A stretch of 60,532 nucleotides of DNA from a virus: positions 1 to 60,532 of the IMG/VR virus record IMGVR_UViG_3300037189_005898; one strand, written 5' to 3'. Position 1 is the first letter of the stretch; every line of letters starts with the position of its first letter. Positions 15,345 through 26,400 of the stretch are shown here, one piece after another. Under the pieces are notes generated by a model. It was not told where the DNA came from. It ran no database searches and worked only from the letters and a program-made list of their open reading frames with translations. The position numbers and the translations under genes were made by a program.

Positions 15345-16862
15345 TTAAAGTACCACACATTCCACTAGTCTGGTTCCAGTTTCATAGTTAGATTCTAATG
15401 ATATAGCAAATACTGCTTCATTTGGCCCTTCTGATATCGAACTAGCAATACCGTTATCGTGTGCAATAACTTGTTCGCCTTTATTAATTGGTCCTGTCAT
15501 TAAAACAGGTACTCGACCCTTTAGTGCAATGGCTGTTCCACCCTCTAATTCGCTGTTCATCAAATAAGCAGGACTTGCGCTTACTACGCCAATTGGATTA
15601 TCTCCAAAATTTGCAGCAGTAACTTCTGCATCGCCGCCTACTGCAATCACTGTACCAACCGGATATTCTGCATCTGCAAGATACTTTTCTGCTAAGTCAG
15701 CATACAATGCGGCAGTTGCTGTGCCAATAAAGTATGTTGCTGCAACAGATCCTGGCGTACATGACACACCATTTATTACTTGAGTGCCGTTAGTTCTAGC
15801 AACGATTGTGTTAGCATTAGCACTAGTAGAAGATGCAACATAATTGCTTCCTACTTTTAAAGTATCTGCTTGAGTTGCAGGACCACCACTAAAAGCGGTA
15901 GCATATACAGTTCTCCAGGGATTAGAAATTGTACCAATATCATTTGCATTACCGCCTGGTTGAATAGTTGTACCTACTAATTTTAATGGAGTTACTTGTT
16001 GAGTGGTATAAGTGTTAAAATTAATAGTATCTGTTAGACTATTTGTAATAGTAGGTGTTCCACCTATAATATTAACAGTTAAACGTTCAGGATTTCCAAC
16101 TGTAAATCCATCATTAGTAAAATGTACTTGAGCATTAAACGTAGGCTGAGCTGATAATACGTAATCCGTTGGACTATATCCACCTAATAAGTCTGAATTA
16201 CTTGCTGTTCCCCAGAATCGATAGTTATTTGTAGTTTGGCCAGGCTCTGCATTATTATCTGTATAAGCTAAAGTAATACCCTGCTGTATAGTCGAAAATC
16301 CTGTTATAGTGTTAACATCACTCTTAAGTGTAAATGCAGAATCTTGATTAACAATAAACACCACTTGATCGTTTACGACTGCTTTAATAACAGTATGAGA
16401 AGTTGAACTAGTATCTACAACACTGGCGGAAATCATCTGAGTGACTCCTGATCCAGGAACTCCTTCTGGTCCTACTAGAATGAATTTTCCAGGCGAAGGT
16501 GATGAATTCCAAACATACAACTGATTGTTAGAGGTATCGAACCAAAAATCTCCAGTTACTAGTCCTGTAGGTGCCGTGGTACTAGTTGCAGATCCTCCTG
16601 TAGTTCTCCAGCGTTTATTAACATCATAAAAATTTAATTTATTGTTTGCCGTATCAAACCATAATTGGCCTGGCATAGGATTCGACGGTCCTGGACTAGG
16701 ACTAGCAAAATTTTCTAAGAGATATACGAAGTTTTCGTTTTGAATTTCACCGTAACCTGCGTAGTTTTTACCAACTAACTTTAACGATGTTGATTGATCG
16801 ACTGTACCGTCGGCAACTACAACTATTTGACTTCCAACGTAATGATTGATTGTATATGGCAT
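15345..16862 (-). CDS. tail-fibre-type protein with shared N-terminal module
   Basis: 505 residues. The N-terminal ~70 residues (SLKLVGKNYAGYGEIQNENFVYLLENFAS, then PGQLWFDT) are shared with three other proteins at 16898, 18458 and 19662, so it is probably the attachment domain. Residues 150-390 are beta-rich and low-charge. The C-terminal domain (about 390-505) begins YLADAEYPVGTVIAVGG and ends GTRLVECVVL, with NPIGVVSASPAYLMNSELEGG in between; this block recurs in phage fibre or adhesin proteins and may be a trimerisation or receptor tip. Its own late promoter lies upstream. Confidence 0.7.
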   Translation of the reverse strand: MPYTINHYVGSQIVVVADGTVDQSTSLKLVGKNYAGYGEIQNENFVYLLENFASPSPGPSNPMPGQLWFDTANNKLNFYDVNKRWRTTGGSATSTTAPTGLVTGDFWFDTSNNQLYVWNSSPSPGKFILVGPEGVPGSGVTQMISASVVDTSSTSHTVIKAVVNDQVVFIVNQDSAFTLKSDVNTITGFSTIQQGITLAYTDNNAEPGQTTNNYRFWGTASNSDLLGGYSPTDYVLSAQPTFNAQVHFTNDGFTVGNPERLTVNIIGGTPTITNSLTDTINFNTYTTQQVTPLKLVGTTIQPGGNANDIGTISNPWRTVYATAFSGGPATQADTLKVGSNYVASSTSANANTIVARTNGTQVINGVSCTPGSVAATYFIGTATAALYADLAEKYLADAEYPVGTVIAVGGDAEVTAANFGDNPIGVVSASPAYLMNSELEGGTAIALKGRVPVLMTGPINKGEQVIAHDNGIASSISEGPNEAVFAISLESNYETGTRLVECVVL

Positions 16863-16885
16863 CTTGCTCGTTCCTTGTTCTTCTA

Positions 16886-16893
16886 TATTTATA
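16886..16893 (-). promoter_or_regulatory. T4-type late promoter
   Basis: TATAAATATAG on the minus strand: exact consensus, 24 nt ahead of the ATG at 16862. Confidence 0.8.
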
Positions 16894-16897
16894 AGAT

Positions 16898-18424
16898 TTA
16901 AAGCTTCATAATGTACGCAAGCGCATAATATGGAGGTAAATTTTTATCGGTTCCGGATACTCCGCCAACTGGATTGTTAACTGTAACTGATCCAGACGGA
17001 GTTCCTGCTGTAATTGGATTTACGGTAATTCCGGTTGTAGCAGAACCGGTTTGTGTGACATTGGTTGCTTTATGAGTATTCGCCCAATTATAAAAAGGAA
17101 GAGCGCCTGCAGGATCATTATTTAAATTATATCCAGCTTGTGCATGGGCATGTCCAGCATCGGTAATACCGTGTGTATGATTTGGTAGTGGAGTTCCAGT
17201 AAAGCTTGCAGTATGTGTATGATCTACTACAACTGCATCTTTAGTTCCGCCAGTATTTCCAACTGGATATAAATTGCCGGCTCCAATAATAAATCTATCG
17301 CGTAAATCTGGTGTTCCACGGGTACCATCACATATTGCCCAACCAGCTGGAATGTTACCTAATATTCCATGCCATAGAGTTATTAGACCTTGCGGGACGA
17401 GAGTTATTGAGCCAACTCTGTCATCTACATATTTTTTAGTTGCTGCATGACTATTATCAATAGGATCACCACGCAATGTAAGATCCCCCGTCAGTACTCC
17501 GCCGGTTAATGGTAATTTGGTTGAATCAAAAATTGTGATATTGGCGCTGCCGTCAAATGCTACACCGTTAATATTTTTAGTTGCAGCCAACTTAGTTGCT
17601 GTTGCTGCATTACCGTTCACACTGCCAACGATAGTATTTGTAACTGTTAGATTAGCGAGTGTACCTACACTAGTTAAATTTGAATTAACAATTGTCGATG
17701 CTAATGTATTTCCAGTCAGTAAATTTCCTGATACTGTAATATCAATATTTGCTGTTCCGTCAAATGCAACACCGTTAATGTTACGTGCAGTTGCTAATTT
17801 AGTTGCCGAATCTGCATTACCTTCTATATTTCCTTTAATGTTAAACTGATTGCATAATGTTATACCAGCAGTTAATAAGTTAAATCCAGAAATATAATCA
17901 TCATTTAATATGGTAAATGATGTTTTAGAAACGATGGCTATAACTGTATTATCAATAAGAAGCTTTATAATTGGCTTAACATTACTGTCTGTATCTCGAA
18001 TAGTTGTCGATACTGCTCTAGTAATTCCAAATCCTGGAGCTACTTCCGGACCAATTAAATTATACGAATCTCCGGCTTTAATAAAAGTTTGTTGAGTAGA
18101 TGTGTTAAACCAAAATTGTCCATTTGCAGCGCCAACAGGCGGTTCACTTGCAATATCAGCAAGGCCAATTTGTTTCCACGCTGTTCCGTTGTAAACACTA
18201 ATGATTTTAAGATTGCTGTTAAACCAAAGTTGTCCAGGCACTGGACGCGATGGAGCAGTCGGACTAGCAAAATTTTCTAAGAGATATGCAAAATTTTCAT
18301 TTTGAGCTTCCCCGTAACCGACATAGTTTTTACCAATTAACTTTAAAGATGTCGATTGATCGACTGTACCGTCAGGAACAACAGCTAGTTGGCTTCCAGA
18401 AAAATGATTAATTATATATGACAT
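16898..18424 (-). CDS. tail fibre with tail-collar domain
   Basis: 508 residues. Shared N-terminal module (LKLIGKNYVGYGEAQNENFAYLLENF, about 27-55, then PGQLWF). Middle beta-rich repeats such as LATARNINGVAFDGTANI and a second copy LAATKNINGVAFDGSANI. A phage tail-collar domain follows at about 345-385 (IPAGWAICDGTRGTPDLRDRFIIGAG), the fold used in T4 short tail fibres and many adhesins. The C-terminus is rich in His (VVVDHTHTASFTG, PNHTHGITDAGHAHAQAG), consistent with metal-bound trimers as in T4 gp12. Likely host-receptor binding. Confidence 0.8.
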   Translation of the reverse strand: MSYIINHFSGSQLAVVPDGTVDQSTSLKLIGKNYVGYGEAQNENFAYLLENFASPTAPSRPVPGQLWFNSNLKIISVYNGTAWKQIGLADIASEPPVGAANGQFWFNTSTQQTFIKAGDSYNLIGPEVAPGFGITRAVSTTIRDTDSNVKPIIKLLIDNTVIAIVSKTSFTILNDDYISGFNLLTAGITLCNQFNIKGNIEGNADSATKLATARNINGVAFDGTANIDITVSGNLLTGNTLASTIVNSNLTSVGTLANLTVTNTIVGSVNGNAATATKLAATKNINGVAFDGSANITIFDSTKLPLTGGVLTGDLTLRGDPIDNSHAATKKYVDDRVGSITLVPQGLITLWHGILGNIPAGWAICDGTRGTPDLRDRFIIGAGNLYPVGNTGGTKDAVVVDHTHTASFTGTPLPNHTHGITDAGHAHAQAGYNLNNDPAGALPFYNWANTHKATNVTQTGSATTGITVNPITAGTPSGSVTVNNPVGGVSGTDKNLPPYYALAYIMKL

Positions 18425-18457
18425 GTTATTTCCTTTATTATGTAATTTGTCTGCAAA

Positions 18458-19657
18458 TTACCATGTAGACAAATTACATCTTTTCCAACTATTAGCTGCA
18501 ATGCATACGTAAAAGTGACTAGAGTCCCATGCAACTTGTCCAGCAACACCTGCCGAGATAACTGTCGACGGAACACTAGTCGAAGCAAAAATAACTTTTC
18601 CAGTAAGATGTGTATCTTCAGATACAGTTAGACTACCGCGAACCTGTGCATCCCCAGCCACATCAAAATCAATTTGCGGTGAATTTGTATTAATTCCTAC
18701 TCGCTGATTAGAAGCATCAATAAAGAAATTTGTTGATGTAACTGCAGATGTAGGTTGTGTAGCAATTTCAAAATTTTGATTAACAGCCTGATTTCCATTT
18801 GGCGCTATTGAAAATAATTGGCTATTTACTGAAATTTTATTGTTTAAACTAGGGCCTAATACTAAAGGTACATTAGTTGGGCCGCCTTGTATTTGTAAAC
18901 TGCCGTATGCTGTGGTTGTATTTTCAGTCGATGAAAGAAAGTTTCCTGCAGTTAGCACTGATTGGCCGTCTGTTGATAAAATTCCTAGTGCTCTAGTTGC
19001 GGTTACATTAAATTCTTCGCCTGAGATCGCTGATGCATTAAAGCCTATAATTATAGGATTAGATACAGTTGCACCTGCATTTGGTTGTCCTTCTGGAACT
19101 ACATAAGATCCATATCCTGGAATTATCTCTAACGGGGTAAACGCTGTTGAACTCCAAATTCCTAATAATACCTGTGCTACATACAAATATATAATAGTGT
19201 GTGCAACACTACTTGTATCTAAAATTGTTACAACATTAAATCCGCTTATTCCCTGTTGCGCCGTATATAAAGGTCCTGCTAAAAAAGTAGCAGACCCGTC
19301 ATTAAAATATAATTGTTTACTATAACTATTAATCCATATATCGCCAGTAGTCAGTGAGCTTGGAGCAGAAGCAGCAACTATTGTGCCTCCCGATACTTTA
19401 AATCCGCCACCAACTGGATCATAGACTTTTAAACGTCCTTCACTAGTGTCATACCAAAGTTGACCTGTTATTGGGTAGGAAGGCGGTGTCGAATTAGCAA
19501 AATTTTCTAATATACTTACAAAGTTTTGATCAATAAACTTTCCGTAAGCTGATGCATTTTTTCCGATTAAGGTTATATCAGTAGATGTTTGATCTATAGT
19601 CCCATCTACTATTTTTGTAAGTTCCGAACCGTCTGTTTTAGTTATTGTATATGGCAT
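18458..19657 (-). CDS. tail-fibre-type protein (shared N-terminal module, no collar)
   Basis: 399 residues. It has the same N-terminal module as its neighbours (DITLIGKNASAYGKFIDQNFVSILENF, then GQLWYDT, TGDIWINSYSKQLYF). The body is beta-rich, and a segment near residue 325-355 (DASNQRVGINTNSPQIDFDVAGDAQVRGSLTV) resembles fibre repeats. No collar domain is visible, and the C-terminus ends VPSTVISAGVAGQVAWDSSHFYVCIAANSWKRCNL, like a small lectin-like or carbohydrate-binding motif. It probably works with the collar fibres next door; it lies 33 nt from one and 4 nt from the other. Confidence 0.65.
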   Translation of the reverse strand: MPYTITKTDGSELTKIVDGTIDQTSTDITLIGKNASAYGKFIDQNFVSILENFANSTPPSYPITGQLWYDTSEGRLKVYDPVGGGFKVSGGTIVAASAPSSLTTGDIWINSYSKQLYFNDGSATFLAGPLYTAQQGISGFNVVTILDTSSVAHTIIYLYVAQVLLGIWSSTAFTPLEIIPGYGSYVVPEGQPNAGATVSNPIIIGFNASAISGEEFNVTATRALGILSTDGQSVLTAGNFLSSTENTTTAYGSLQIQGGPTNVPLVLGPSLNNKISVNSQLFSIAPNGNQAVNQNFEIATQPTSAVTSTNFFIDASNQRVGINTNSPQIDFDVAGDAQVRGSLTVSEDTHLTGKVIFASTSVPSTVISAGVAGQVAWDSSHFYVCIAANSWKRCNLSTW

Positions 19658-19661
19658 AATT

Positions 19662-21842
19662 TTAAGTCTTAATAATGTAATTGATCGTTAAATATGGATT
19701 CATTGTAGTAATAGGAGTTGTAGTATCACTACCACCTGATATCTTACCACTGTTCGATAAACCATAACCTGTGTTCAACGATGAAGTACCTTTGCCAGCT
19801 GTAACACCTGTTGCAGTATCTGGTAATTGCCCCGGTGATCCAGGTGCATAATACTGCGAGTTTCCACTGTTTAGTGTATGCGTATGCTGAGGAATATTAG
19901 CAAGTGCTAGTGTTTGTTGACTTGCTCCACTTCCTGCACCAACTGTTGAAGCTGAAGAATCTGTAACTCTGCCGGCAGGAGCAGTTGGACTAGCATTTAC
20001 TGATACGGCAGGATTACTTACGGATGGTATTTGTGGAAGCCCGTTATTCATGTTGTCTGCACCTAACGGGAATCTTCCTCTAAGATCTGGCAATGCAAAT
20101 GTTCCTAAACCCTGTAGTTGAGACTGTGATCTATAAGTATATCCTATAATTTGAAATAGTGTTGCATAGGTAGTTCTGCTTATTTCGCTTCCGTCACACA
20201 GTAAGTAACCAGTAGGTGCAGCCGCTCCTGCATAAGGAACAATTGCACCTGTCGGTACTTGAGAAACATTGCTTAAAAACGTAGCTTGAGTTGTTTTTGC
20301 AAGTCCTACTCCTTGTCTATGAATCACGAGTGCATCTGTAGTTTTAGAATCTACTAATGTAGTCGACTGTCCTGTTACAAATGTTGGTTGTATTTTAACA
20401 TCTAACGATAGGGTTCCTGTTTGTGTCTGACCATTAAATGGTGTTCCTACTCCATTAGTACTTCCCACATCACCTGTTAATAAAAAATTAGTAGAACTTG
20501 CTAGATATGCTGCAGATCCGCTAGCATTTCCTGTTAGAGTTCCGGCAAACTGACCACTAAACGCTCCAACAAATGATTGTGCAAATACATTTCTAAAAGG
20601 TCTTGTAACAGATCCGATATCATATAAATTTGCAACAGCAGAATCTGATGCAGTTAATGGTCCTGGAACTATTACCGATCCTGCTAAAGGCACATCCATG
20701 TCTGTTAAATTATTAACAACAATTTTTCCATACGTAGTAACATTTCCACCAAATGTACTGTTTAATGCTACAGATAAACCACCATCGGTAACCAATGCAC
20801 CTTGTCCAATTATAGTCGAATCTATTTGTGAAAGATTATAAATTTCTCCAGATGCTACAATATTGCCCGACACATCTAATGTTTCTGTTGGGCTAGTATT
20901 ATTCGTGCCGATACCGACATATTCACTTGTTGCATCTAAGTGTATAAGAGTAACTGGGCCATCTGTTGCATTTTTAACTTTTAAATCTATTCCCCTAGCC
21001 GAAGACTGAGAATATAAACTAACTGATGTCGGAGTTGTGAAGATACTAAAACTTAGATCACTTCCTAAACTTATACCGCCATCGTTTTGAACTTTCAAAG
21101 GAAAATTTGTTGTGCTGACTTGATCACTGCGTAAAAAATTACTAGAAGATATAACTTTACCACTTATGTTCAATGCATCTGCAGAACTAGCAGCACCATA
21201 CAGTTTATAAGATGTATTTGCCAAGGCATTGGCGCCTGTGTTATCTCCGAGCGTTAAATTTAAACCCTGTGTAATACCGTTTGTAAATCCAGCTAATGTG
21301 GATTTAGGAGTAAACGATTCGTTACTCACTATACCAATACGAGTATTATTTGAATAAAAGCTTAATACAGGATGAGATACATTACTAGTATCTAATAGCG
21401 TTTCAACTGCTGTTCCTGTTTTTGTACCTGCACTAAATTGTGGACCTACTAGTAACCAAGCAGAACCTGAAAACAAATAAAGCTGTTGATTTATAGTATC
21501 AATCCATAAATCGCCTGCTTGGCTATTAGCAACAGCTGGTGCACTAGTGGCTTTCTTAACTGCACCTGCTTCTGACCAATTTGTGCCATCAAACACTTTT
21601 AATAAATTTATTCCTGTAGAACTATCATACCATAGTTGACCTTGTACAGGATTATCAGGCGGAAGAACCGATGCAAAATTTTCTAATAAATGTAAAAAAT
21701 TTTCTGCAATTATAGGACTAAATCCTGAATAATTTTTTCCTACAAAAGTTATACTTGTTTGTGTGTTTAATGTTTGATCTTGTACCGTAATGGGTAGCTT
21801 TGCAGGATTATTTGCTTCAGTAAAAGTAATCTGATAGCTCAT
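19662..21842 (-). CDS. tail fibre with tail-collar domain
   Basis: 726 residues, the longest member of the four-gene fibre family. Shared N-terminal module (SITFVGKNYSGFSPIIAENFLHLLENFASV, then GQLWYDSST and AGDLWIDTINQQLYLF). A long beta-rich middle includes GIGTNNTSPTETLDVSGNI. The tail-collar domain is at about 530-600 (GAIVPYAGAAAPTGYLLCDGSEI, then FALPDLRGRFPLGAD). The C-terminus contains IPQHTHTLNSGNSQYYAPG, again His-rich. It is transcribed from the late promoter of the gene ahead, four nt apart. Probably a receptor-binding fibre. Confidence 0.8.
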   Translation of the reverse strand: MSYQITFTEANNPAKLPITVQDQTLNTQTSITFVGKNYSGFSPIIAENFLHLLENFASVLPPDNPVQGQLWYDSSTGINLLKVFDGTNWSEAGAVKKATSAPAVANSQAGDLWIDTINQQLYLFSGSAWLLVGPQFSAGTKTGTAVETLLDTSNVSHPVLSFYSNNTRIGIVSNESFTPKSTLAGFTNGITQGLNLTLGDNTGANALANTSYKLYGAASSADALNISGKVISSSNFLRSDQVSTTNFPLKVQNDGGISLGSDLSFSIFTTPTSVSLYSQSSARGIDLKVKNATDGPVTLIHLDATSEYVGIGTNNTSPTETLDVSGNIVASGEIYNLSQIDSTIIGQGALVTDGGLSVALNSTFGGNVTTYGKIVVNNLTDMDVPLAGSVIVPGPLTASDSAVANLYDIGSVTRPFRNVFAQSFVGAFSGQFAGTLTGNASGSAAYLASSTNFLLTGDVGSTNGVGTPFNGQTQTGTLSLDVKIQPTFVTGQSTTLVDSKTTDALVIHRQGVGLAKTTQATFLSNVSQVPTGAIVPYAGAAAPTGYLLCDGSEISRTTYATLFQIIGYTYRSQSQLQGLGTFALPDLRGRFPLGADNMNNGLPQIPSVSNPAVSVNASPTAPAGRVTDSSASTVGAGSGASQQTLALANIPQHTHTLNSGNSQYYAPGSPGQLPDTATGVTAGKGTSSLNTGYGLSNSGKISGGSDTTTPITTMNPYLTINYIIKT

Positions 21843-21845
21843 GTA

Positions 21846-22460
21846 TTATACTCCTGCTAAACCAGTAAGAGTTTGAATTCTTACTGTATAATCAATCTGA
21901 ATTAATCGATTTAAACTTTTTTGTACTGGATGAAAAATAACATGTGTTAACAATGTAGGACTGTTTGTTGTATAGTTGTAAGAAACTAAACCTAACTCGT
22001 CGAATACTGCTGGACTGTTATTATTGTTAGTAACATCGAAAGCAGATTGCCCTGCAATATTTTCACCATAATCTAACAAACATGTTACCAAAATATCTGT
22101 ATAATTTGTTCCAGTAACATGCCTACTTTCCATAAAATTTCGTGTTGGATCGACATTTAAACTGCTGTTACCATCAACAACCTTTGAGTATGTTTGATTA
22201 TATAGGCTAGCATTTGATCCAGTAGTATTTGGGGTCAAATAAGTGATAATCCCTGTAGGATCAACATAAGTTCCACCGTTTCCGAATACCATTTGATTGA
22301 TAATGCCCTGTCCACTATTGCTGATACTTTCAGCTAAGGCCAAACTGAAGTTTTCATAATGAATAGCATTACGTTTGTTAATAAAAACTTCCTTGGACAC
22401 GGGATCAAAAATTTTGATATGCCCTTCTATATGGATTCCTGTGACGTCTTTACTCTGCAT
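21846..22460 (-). CDS. conserved virion structural protein
   Basis: 204 residues. It starts VTGIHIEGHIKIFDPVSKEVFINKRNAIHYENFSLALAESI, followed by MVFGNGGTYVDPTGIITYL and NQTYSKVVDGNSSLNVDP, a pattern I recall from T4-like marine phage structural proteins near the fibre genes. It ends with a strand-rich segment (FHPVQKSLNRLIQIDYTVRIQTL). Probably a fibre-attachment or baseplate-surface protein, inferred from location. Its own late promoter lies 21 nt ahead of the ATG at 22460, so it begins a transcription unit that runs through the collar fibre. Confidence 0.65.
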   Translation of the reverse strand: MQSKDVTGIHIEGHIKIFDPVSKEVFINKRNAIHYENFSLALAESISNSGQGIINQMVFGNGGTYVDPTGIITYLTPNTTGSNASLYNQTYSKVVDGNSSLNVDPTRNFMESRHVTGTNYTDILVTCLLDYGENIAGQSAFDVTNNNNSPAVFDELGLVSYNYTTNSPTLLTHVIFHPVQKSLNRLIQIDYTVRIQTLTGLAGV

Positions 22461-22480
22461 AGCGATCTCTCTTTATTCTG

Positions 22481-22488
22481 TATTTATC
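22481..22488 (-). promoter_or_regulatory. T4-type late promoter
   Basis: GATAAATACAG on the minus strand; seven-of-eight match to the T4 late consensus; 21 nt ahead of the ATG at 22460. Confidence 0.75.
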
Positions 22489-22516
22489 AAGTTTCATAAT
22501 ATGGTAATTTAATGAT

Positions 22517-23422
22517 TTAGGTTATTGTGACCCATGCACCATTTAAGTATACAACTAAGCATTCAATTCCATCTAAACTAGGATCCCATACATTTCCATC
22601 TGCAATTGCCATCATTCCAGTAACTGGCGAAGTTGGTTCTGCAGTTAATACTGGAAGCTTTAAGATGCCTGCTATTGTTAAATTGCCTGAATCGCTTAGA
22701 TCAAATATTGTATTTTGATATGTGCTGTTAACAATCTGCAAATGACCTGTATCACTTATACGAATTGATTTGTTAATAAGTGTGGCACCGACATTATTAT
22801 TTGTTAGTTTGAATATACCAGCATACCCAGGACCGCTATCTGCAGTATCGGTACTGATAATATTAACTTGTCCTGGTGTTGTTAATCTACCATCTGTACT
22901 AAAAGTCCATGTATTCCCCGAGCTATCGCCATCGGAACCGTCATTTGCTACGAGTTCCACTGCACCGCTCGATCGTGCAGCAATAGTTGCTTTATATTCA
23001 CCACTACCTATAATGGTTCCGGAAGTATTAACCATTATTGTTTGGCCAGAGAAATCTATAATCTGTCCATTATTAGCAAAGCTAATATTTGACAATGATG
23101 CTGTACCTGACACTTGCAAACTAGTTAATATTCCTGTAGAAGTTAAACTTGATCTAACAACATTCGGAGCTAATGTGTTACCAGTTAATGCACTAGCTAC
23201 TGCGGGCGACTGTACAAAAGTATTATCAATTGTGATAATTCCATTAGCACTAGTAACAGAAATATTTTGTCCTCCTACAATTTCTGTAATATAATTTTGA
23301 GAATTGTTAATAACAGTATACAGTTCTGTAAAGTTATCGTTAATTTTTAAACCAGCTGATCTTAAATTATCACCTGAGCCGTCGTCTTGTGTTAGTCCGA
23401 CATTAATTATTTTTTGAGTCAT
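22517..23422 (-). CDS. virion structural / fibre-type protein
   Basis: 301 residues. The N-terminus (INVGLTQDDGSGDNLRSAGLKINDNFTELYTVI) is the common start motif of myovirus fibre/baseplate-adaptor proteins. The rest is beta-rich (LTSLQVSGTASLSNISFANNG), with a C-terminal LPVLTAEPTSPVTGMMAIADGNVWDP and GAWVTIT end typical of fibre tips. It lies only 2 nt after the giant gene and 56 nt before the next, so it belongs to the giant gene's transcription unit. Probably a fibre or baseplate-proximal adaptor. Confidence 0.65.
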   Translation of the reverse strand: MTQKIINVGLTQDDGSGDNLRSAGLKINDNFTELYTVINNSQNYITEIVGGQNISVTSANGIITIDNTFVQSPAVASALTGNTLAPNVVRSSLTSTGILTSLQVSGTASLSNISFANNGQIIDFSGQTIMVNTSGTIIGSGEYKATIAARSSGAVELVANDGSDGDSSGNTWTFSTDGRLTTPGQVNIISTDTADSGPGYAGIFKLTNNNVGATLINKSIRISDTGHLQIVNSTYQNTIFDLSDSGNLTIAGILKLPVLTAEPTSPVTGMMAIADGNVWDPSLDGIECLVVYLNGAWVTIT

Positions 23423-23424
23423 TT

Positions 23425-26400
23425 TTATGATCCTTGATCGAATGTGTTATGTGAATTATCAAATGTTATGTCACTGTTATCAAAAGTAGCATTAGTATTC
23501 ACAGATAATGAGTAATTTTCAATGCCGGTATACCACGCCCCAGGAGTTGCTTTTAAGAATTCTGCTATCTGACCAGTATCATCTATTATATTTACAGTAG
23601 AATCCCAATCTTTGCCTTTTCGTTGTACAACTGTTACAACGACATTTTCTTTTAGAGCAGTTGTTAATCTGATAGAATTATTAACTCCGTCTACAGAAAA
23701 ATCTGCATCAAACTGTACATCGCCGGCTGGACTATTTGGAGCTTGATTGACATTGTATACTTCATACGGTTGTTTTTGTAGTCTAATATTTGAAATAAAG
23801 AACTTCCAATTTGTTTTATCTTTTGCAAATGACGAAGAGCTGATATGATCTGTTGTACATTTATAATCATATCCGTTATAAGATACAATATCATTTATAA
23901 CGTAACTAGTTGTTTCGCTCCATATCGATATATCATATCCCCCAACAAATACTTCTATGTCATTTGATTGTCCAAATCCCGTAGGTATTACTGAAGTAAA
24001 TCCTGTTTGATAAGACCATATACTAGATGACTTAATTGGTTTAACATTCGTTGTTATAGTGTTAGATCCTGTGCTGACAATCTGTTGTGTATTAGTAGTA
24101 TCTGTGTACGGTATTGTTTCAGCCGTTCCAATGTCTTGTACATAGCTTCCGGATTTATGAATCTTAGAAACTCCAGTTCCTAAAACTCCTCTTCTTAATT
24201 GTCCTAAAACGTTGCCATCTAACGTAAAATATTCTATACGTTCTCCTCTGATTTCAACAATGCCAGGTTTATTTGCAGCAGGATTTGGAATATCAAAGTT
24301 ACTAGCGTCAACTACTGTGATTATTTTATCAGTAGCTCTAAGATCCGATGCTAGCTGTGTTCTCTTATTCAAACTTAATCTAGTATAACTAGTTCTATTC
24401 AGCATATCTTTAAACTGCATATAAGAAATACCTGACGTTATTATATTACTGCTAAATGTCAAAATAGTAATATTATCTGCAGTATTAGGGCTGACTGCTA
24501 GTTTTAAAGTTCTAAAATCAGAATTTAAAATATAATCTAAACTTGGAGTTAAAAGCTTTCCATTCTTAGTTACCCATACATAATTTTCATTTCGTACTGC
24601 ATCATCTAACTTTATTATTCCTCCAAAAATATTTTGATATTCAAAATATTCCTGTGTATCTGGTACTAGAGCCAATTTTGGATTCACATTTAGATCTTTA
24701 GTCGCCATTCCTAAAACATTATTTCTGTAGGAACTAATAATTTCGACAGTACTTGTATTATCATAAGGATGACTAAACTGAATATAAGGAGGTGTAAATC
24801 TGTTTGCAGGAGGAATGTAAAAATATCCTGCCTGTGTTTTAATGCTTATAATCATTGCTTGATCAACATATTTTAAATAGGTTGTTTCATACAACGTAAT
24901 TTGTATTCCGGCTACATCTAAAAGATAATCTACAGAATTTTTTAATATAACTCCGCCGACTATTACTGCAACATCTTCTGATCTCACTTTATATGGTGTG
25001 AACAGTCCCGGATCAACTGTATAAACTAATTGATTGTTTGCGATTGTAAAGTAACTATTTTTAGGTCTTGGTAATATTGTTTGATCTACACGAACAATCA
25101 TCGTTGTTTCGTTTGGTAAAGCATCTCCAACAATATTATCTAATGCATAAGTTAATGTACCATCAGTAGGAATTATCTGCTTACTAGTTATTGCAAAAGT
25201 CTGTGTGGCTCCGGCTACAAAGATATATGCGATTATTGATCCTACTGCAGGGGCATCGACTAATCTAAAGCCAATTCTATGTGCAGAATCATACGTATCA
25301 TCTGTTTCAAATGTTAAATTATCTACGGAATTTCCATCTACATACGTACCGGATGTGAAGGAACTTATCCATTTTGCCTGTGTTACAAATTCTTTTGTAT
25401 GTCCGTCTCCAACAAAATAATCAAAAACAAGAATGTCAGTTCCACTAAATCCAATGCTGTAAATCGACACTAATGTGTCAATATCTGGCAAGTTTACAAA
25501 AACAATAGTTTGATTTTTATAATCTACTATGTAATCAGTTGTTTCAGTTAAAATTGTAGTTACATCAGCAACTGTTGTTTTAACAATTACTGCTGACGAG
25601 CTATTAGGAATCTGTCCTATATTAAACTCAAATGTTTCCCCATCTGCTAGATATTTTTGAACTAAAATCTCTGCTGATCCACCGGACGGTTTATCAAAAA
25701 CTTTAATAGCTAACGCATCTACTACTTGTCCTGGAACAACTTCTTCCGGGAAATAGCTGGTCATTGGGGTTACAAATCCATCTCCGTCTATAGTAATGTC
25801 ATCCGCCAATAGACCCGATGCACTAGTATATGCCATGTTTCCGCCATCTATTTTGGTATCAAATGAGCTGGTTAATGGTTCTATTGATCCATCGCTGGTA
25901 CTTTGACGAATAATAAACTTATCAAAATCATTAACTACAAATGTACCAGGAATATCGACCTGTCGACTTTCTCCATCAGCAACTACAGTTAGCATTACAG
26001 CATCTGCATTTGTTTGATTCAATGTTCCATAATTTTCATCATCAATTCTTACAGGAGCTAAATTTGAACTTATGGTTAATGTCTCTCCTGTGTTTATTGG
26101 GTCTAATAATGTAACTACACCCACACCGGCTACAGACGTTTTAGGATTAATTGTTAAAGTTCTTTCAAATAAAACAGTTTCTGCGGAAACTACAGTGTCA
26201 TATAATACATGATCAAGTTCAAGAATGTTATTGTTTAAAATAGTACTAACTGTAGTCGAATAAGCGAAAAGAGTTAGATCAGTTCCTACTAAAGATACTT
26301 TGTCTTTTAATTGAATATTATCAATGCTATCTAACTGCAGCTTATTACTTCCTTTTGCATTATAGGTAATTAATACTGTTTCTCCTGTATCTGGAATTGG

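Noticed and set aside
18425-18457. Late promoter ahead of the 508-residue fibre gene (CATAATAAAGG)
   Set aside because: The core ATAAATA is not present; the AAAGGA is just a ribosome-binding site.
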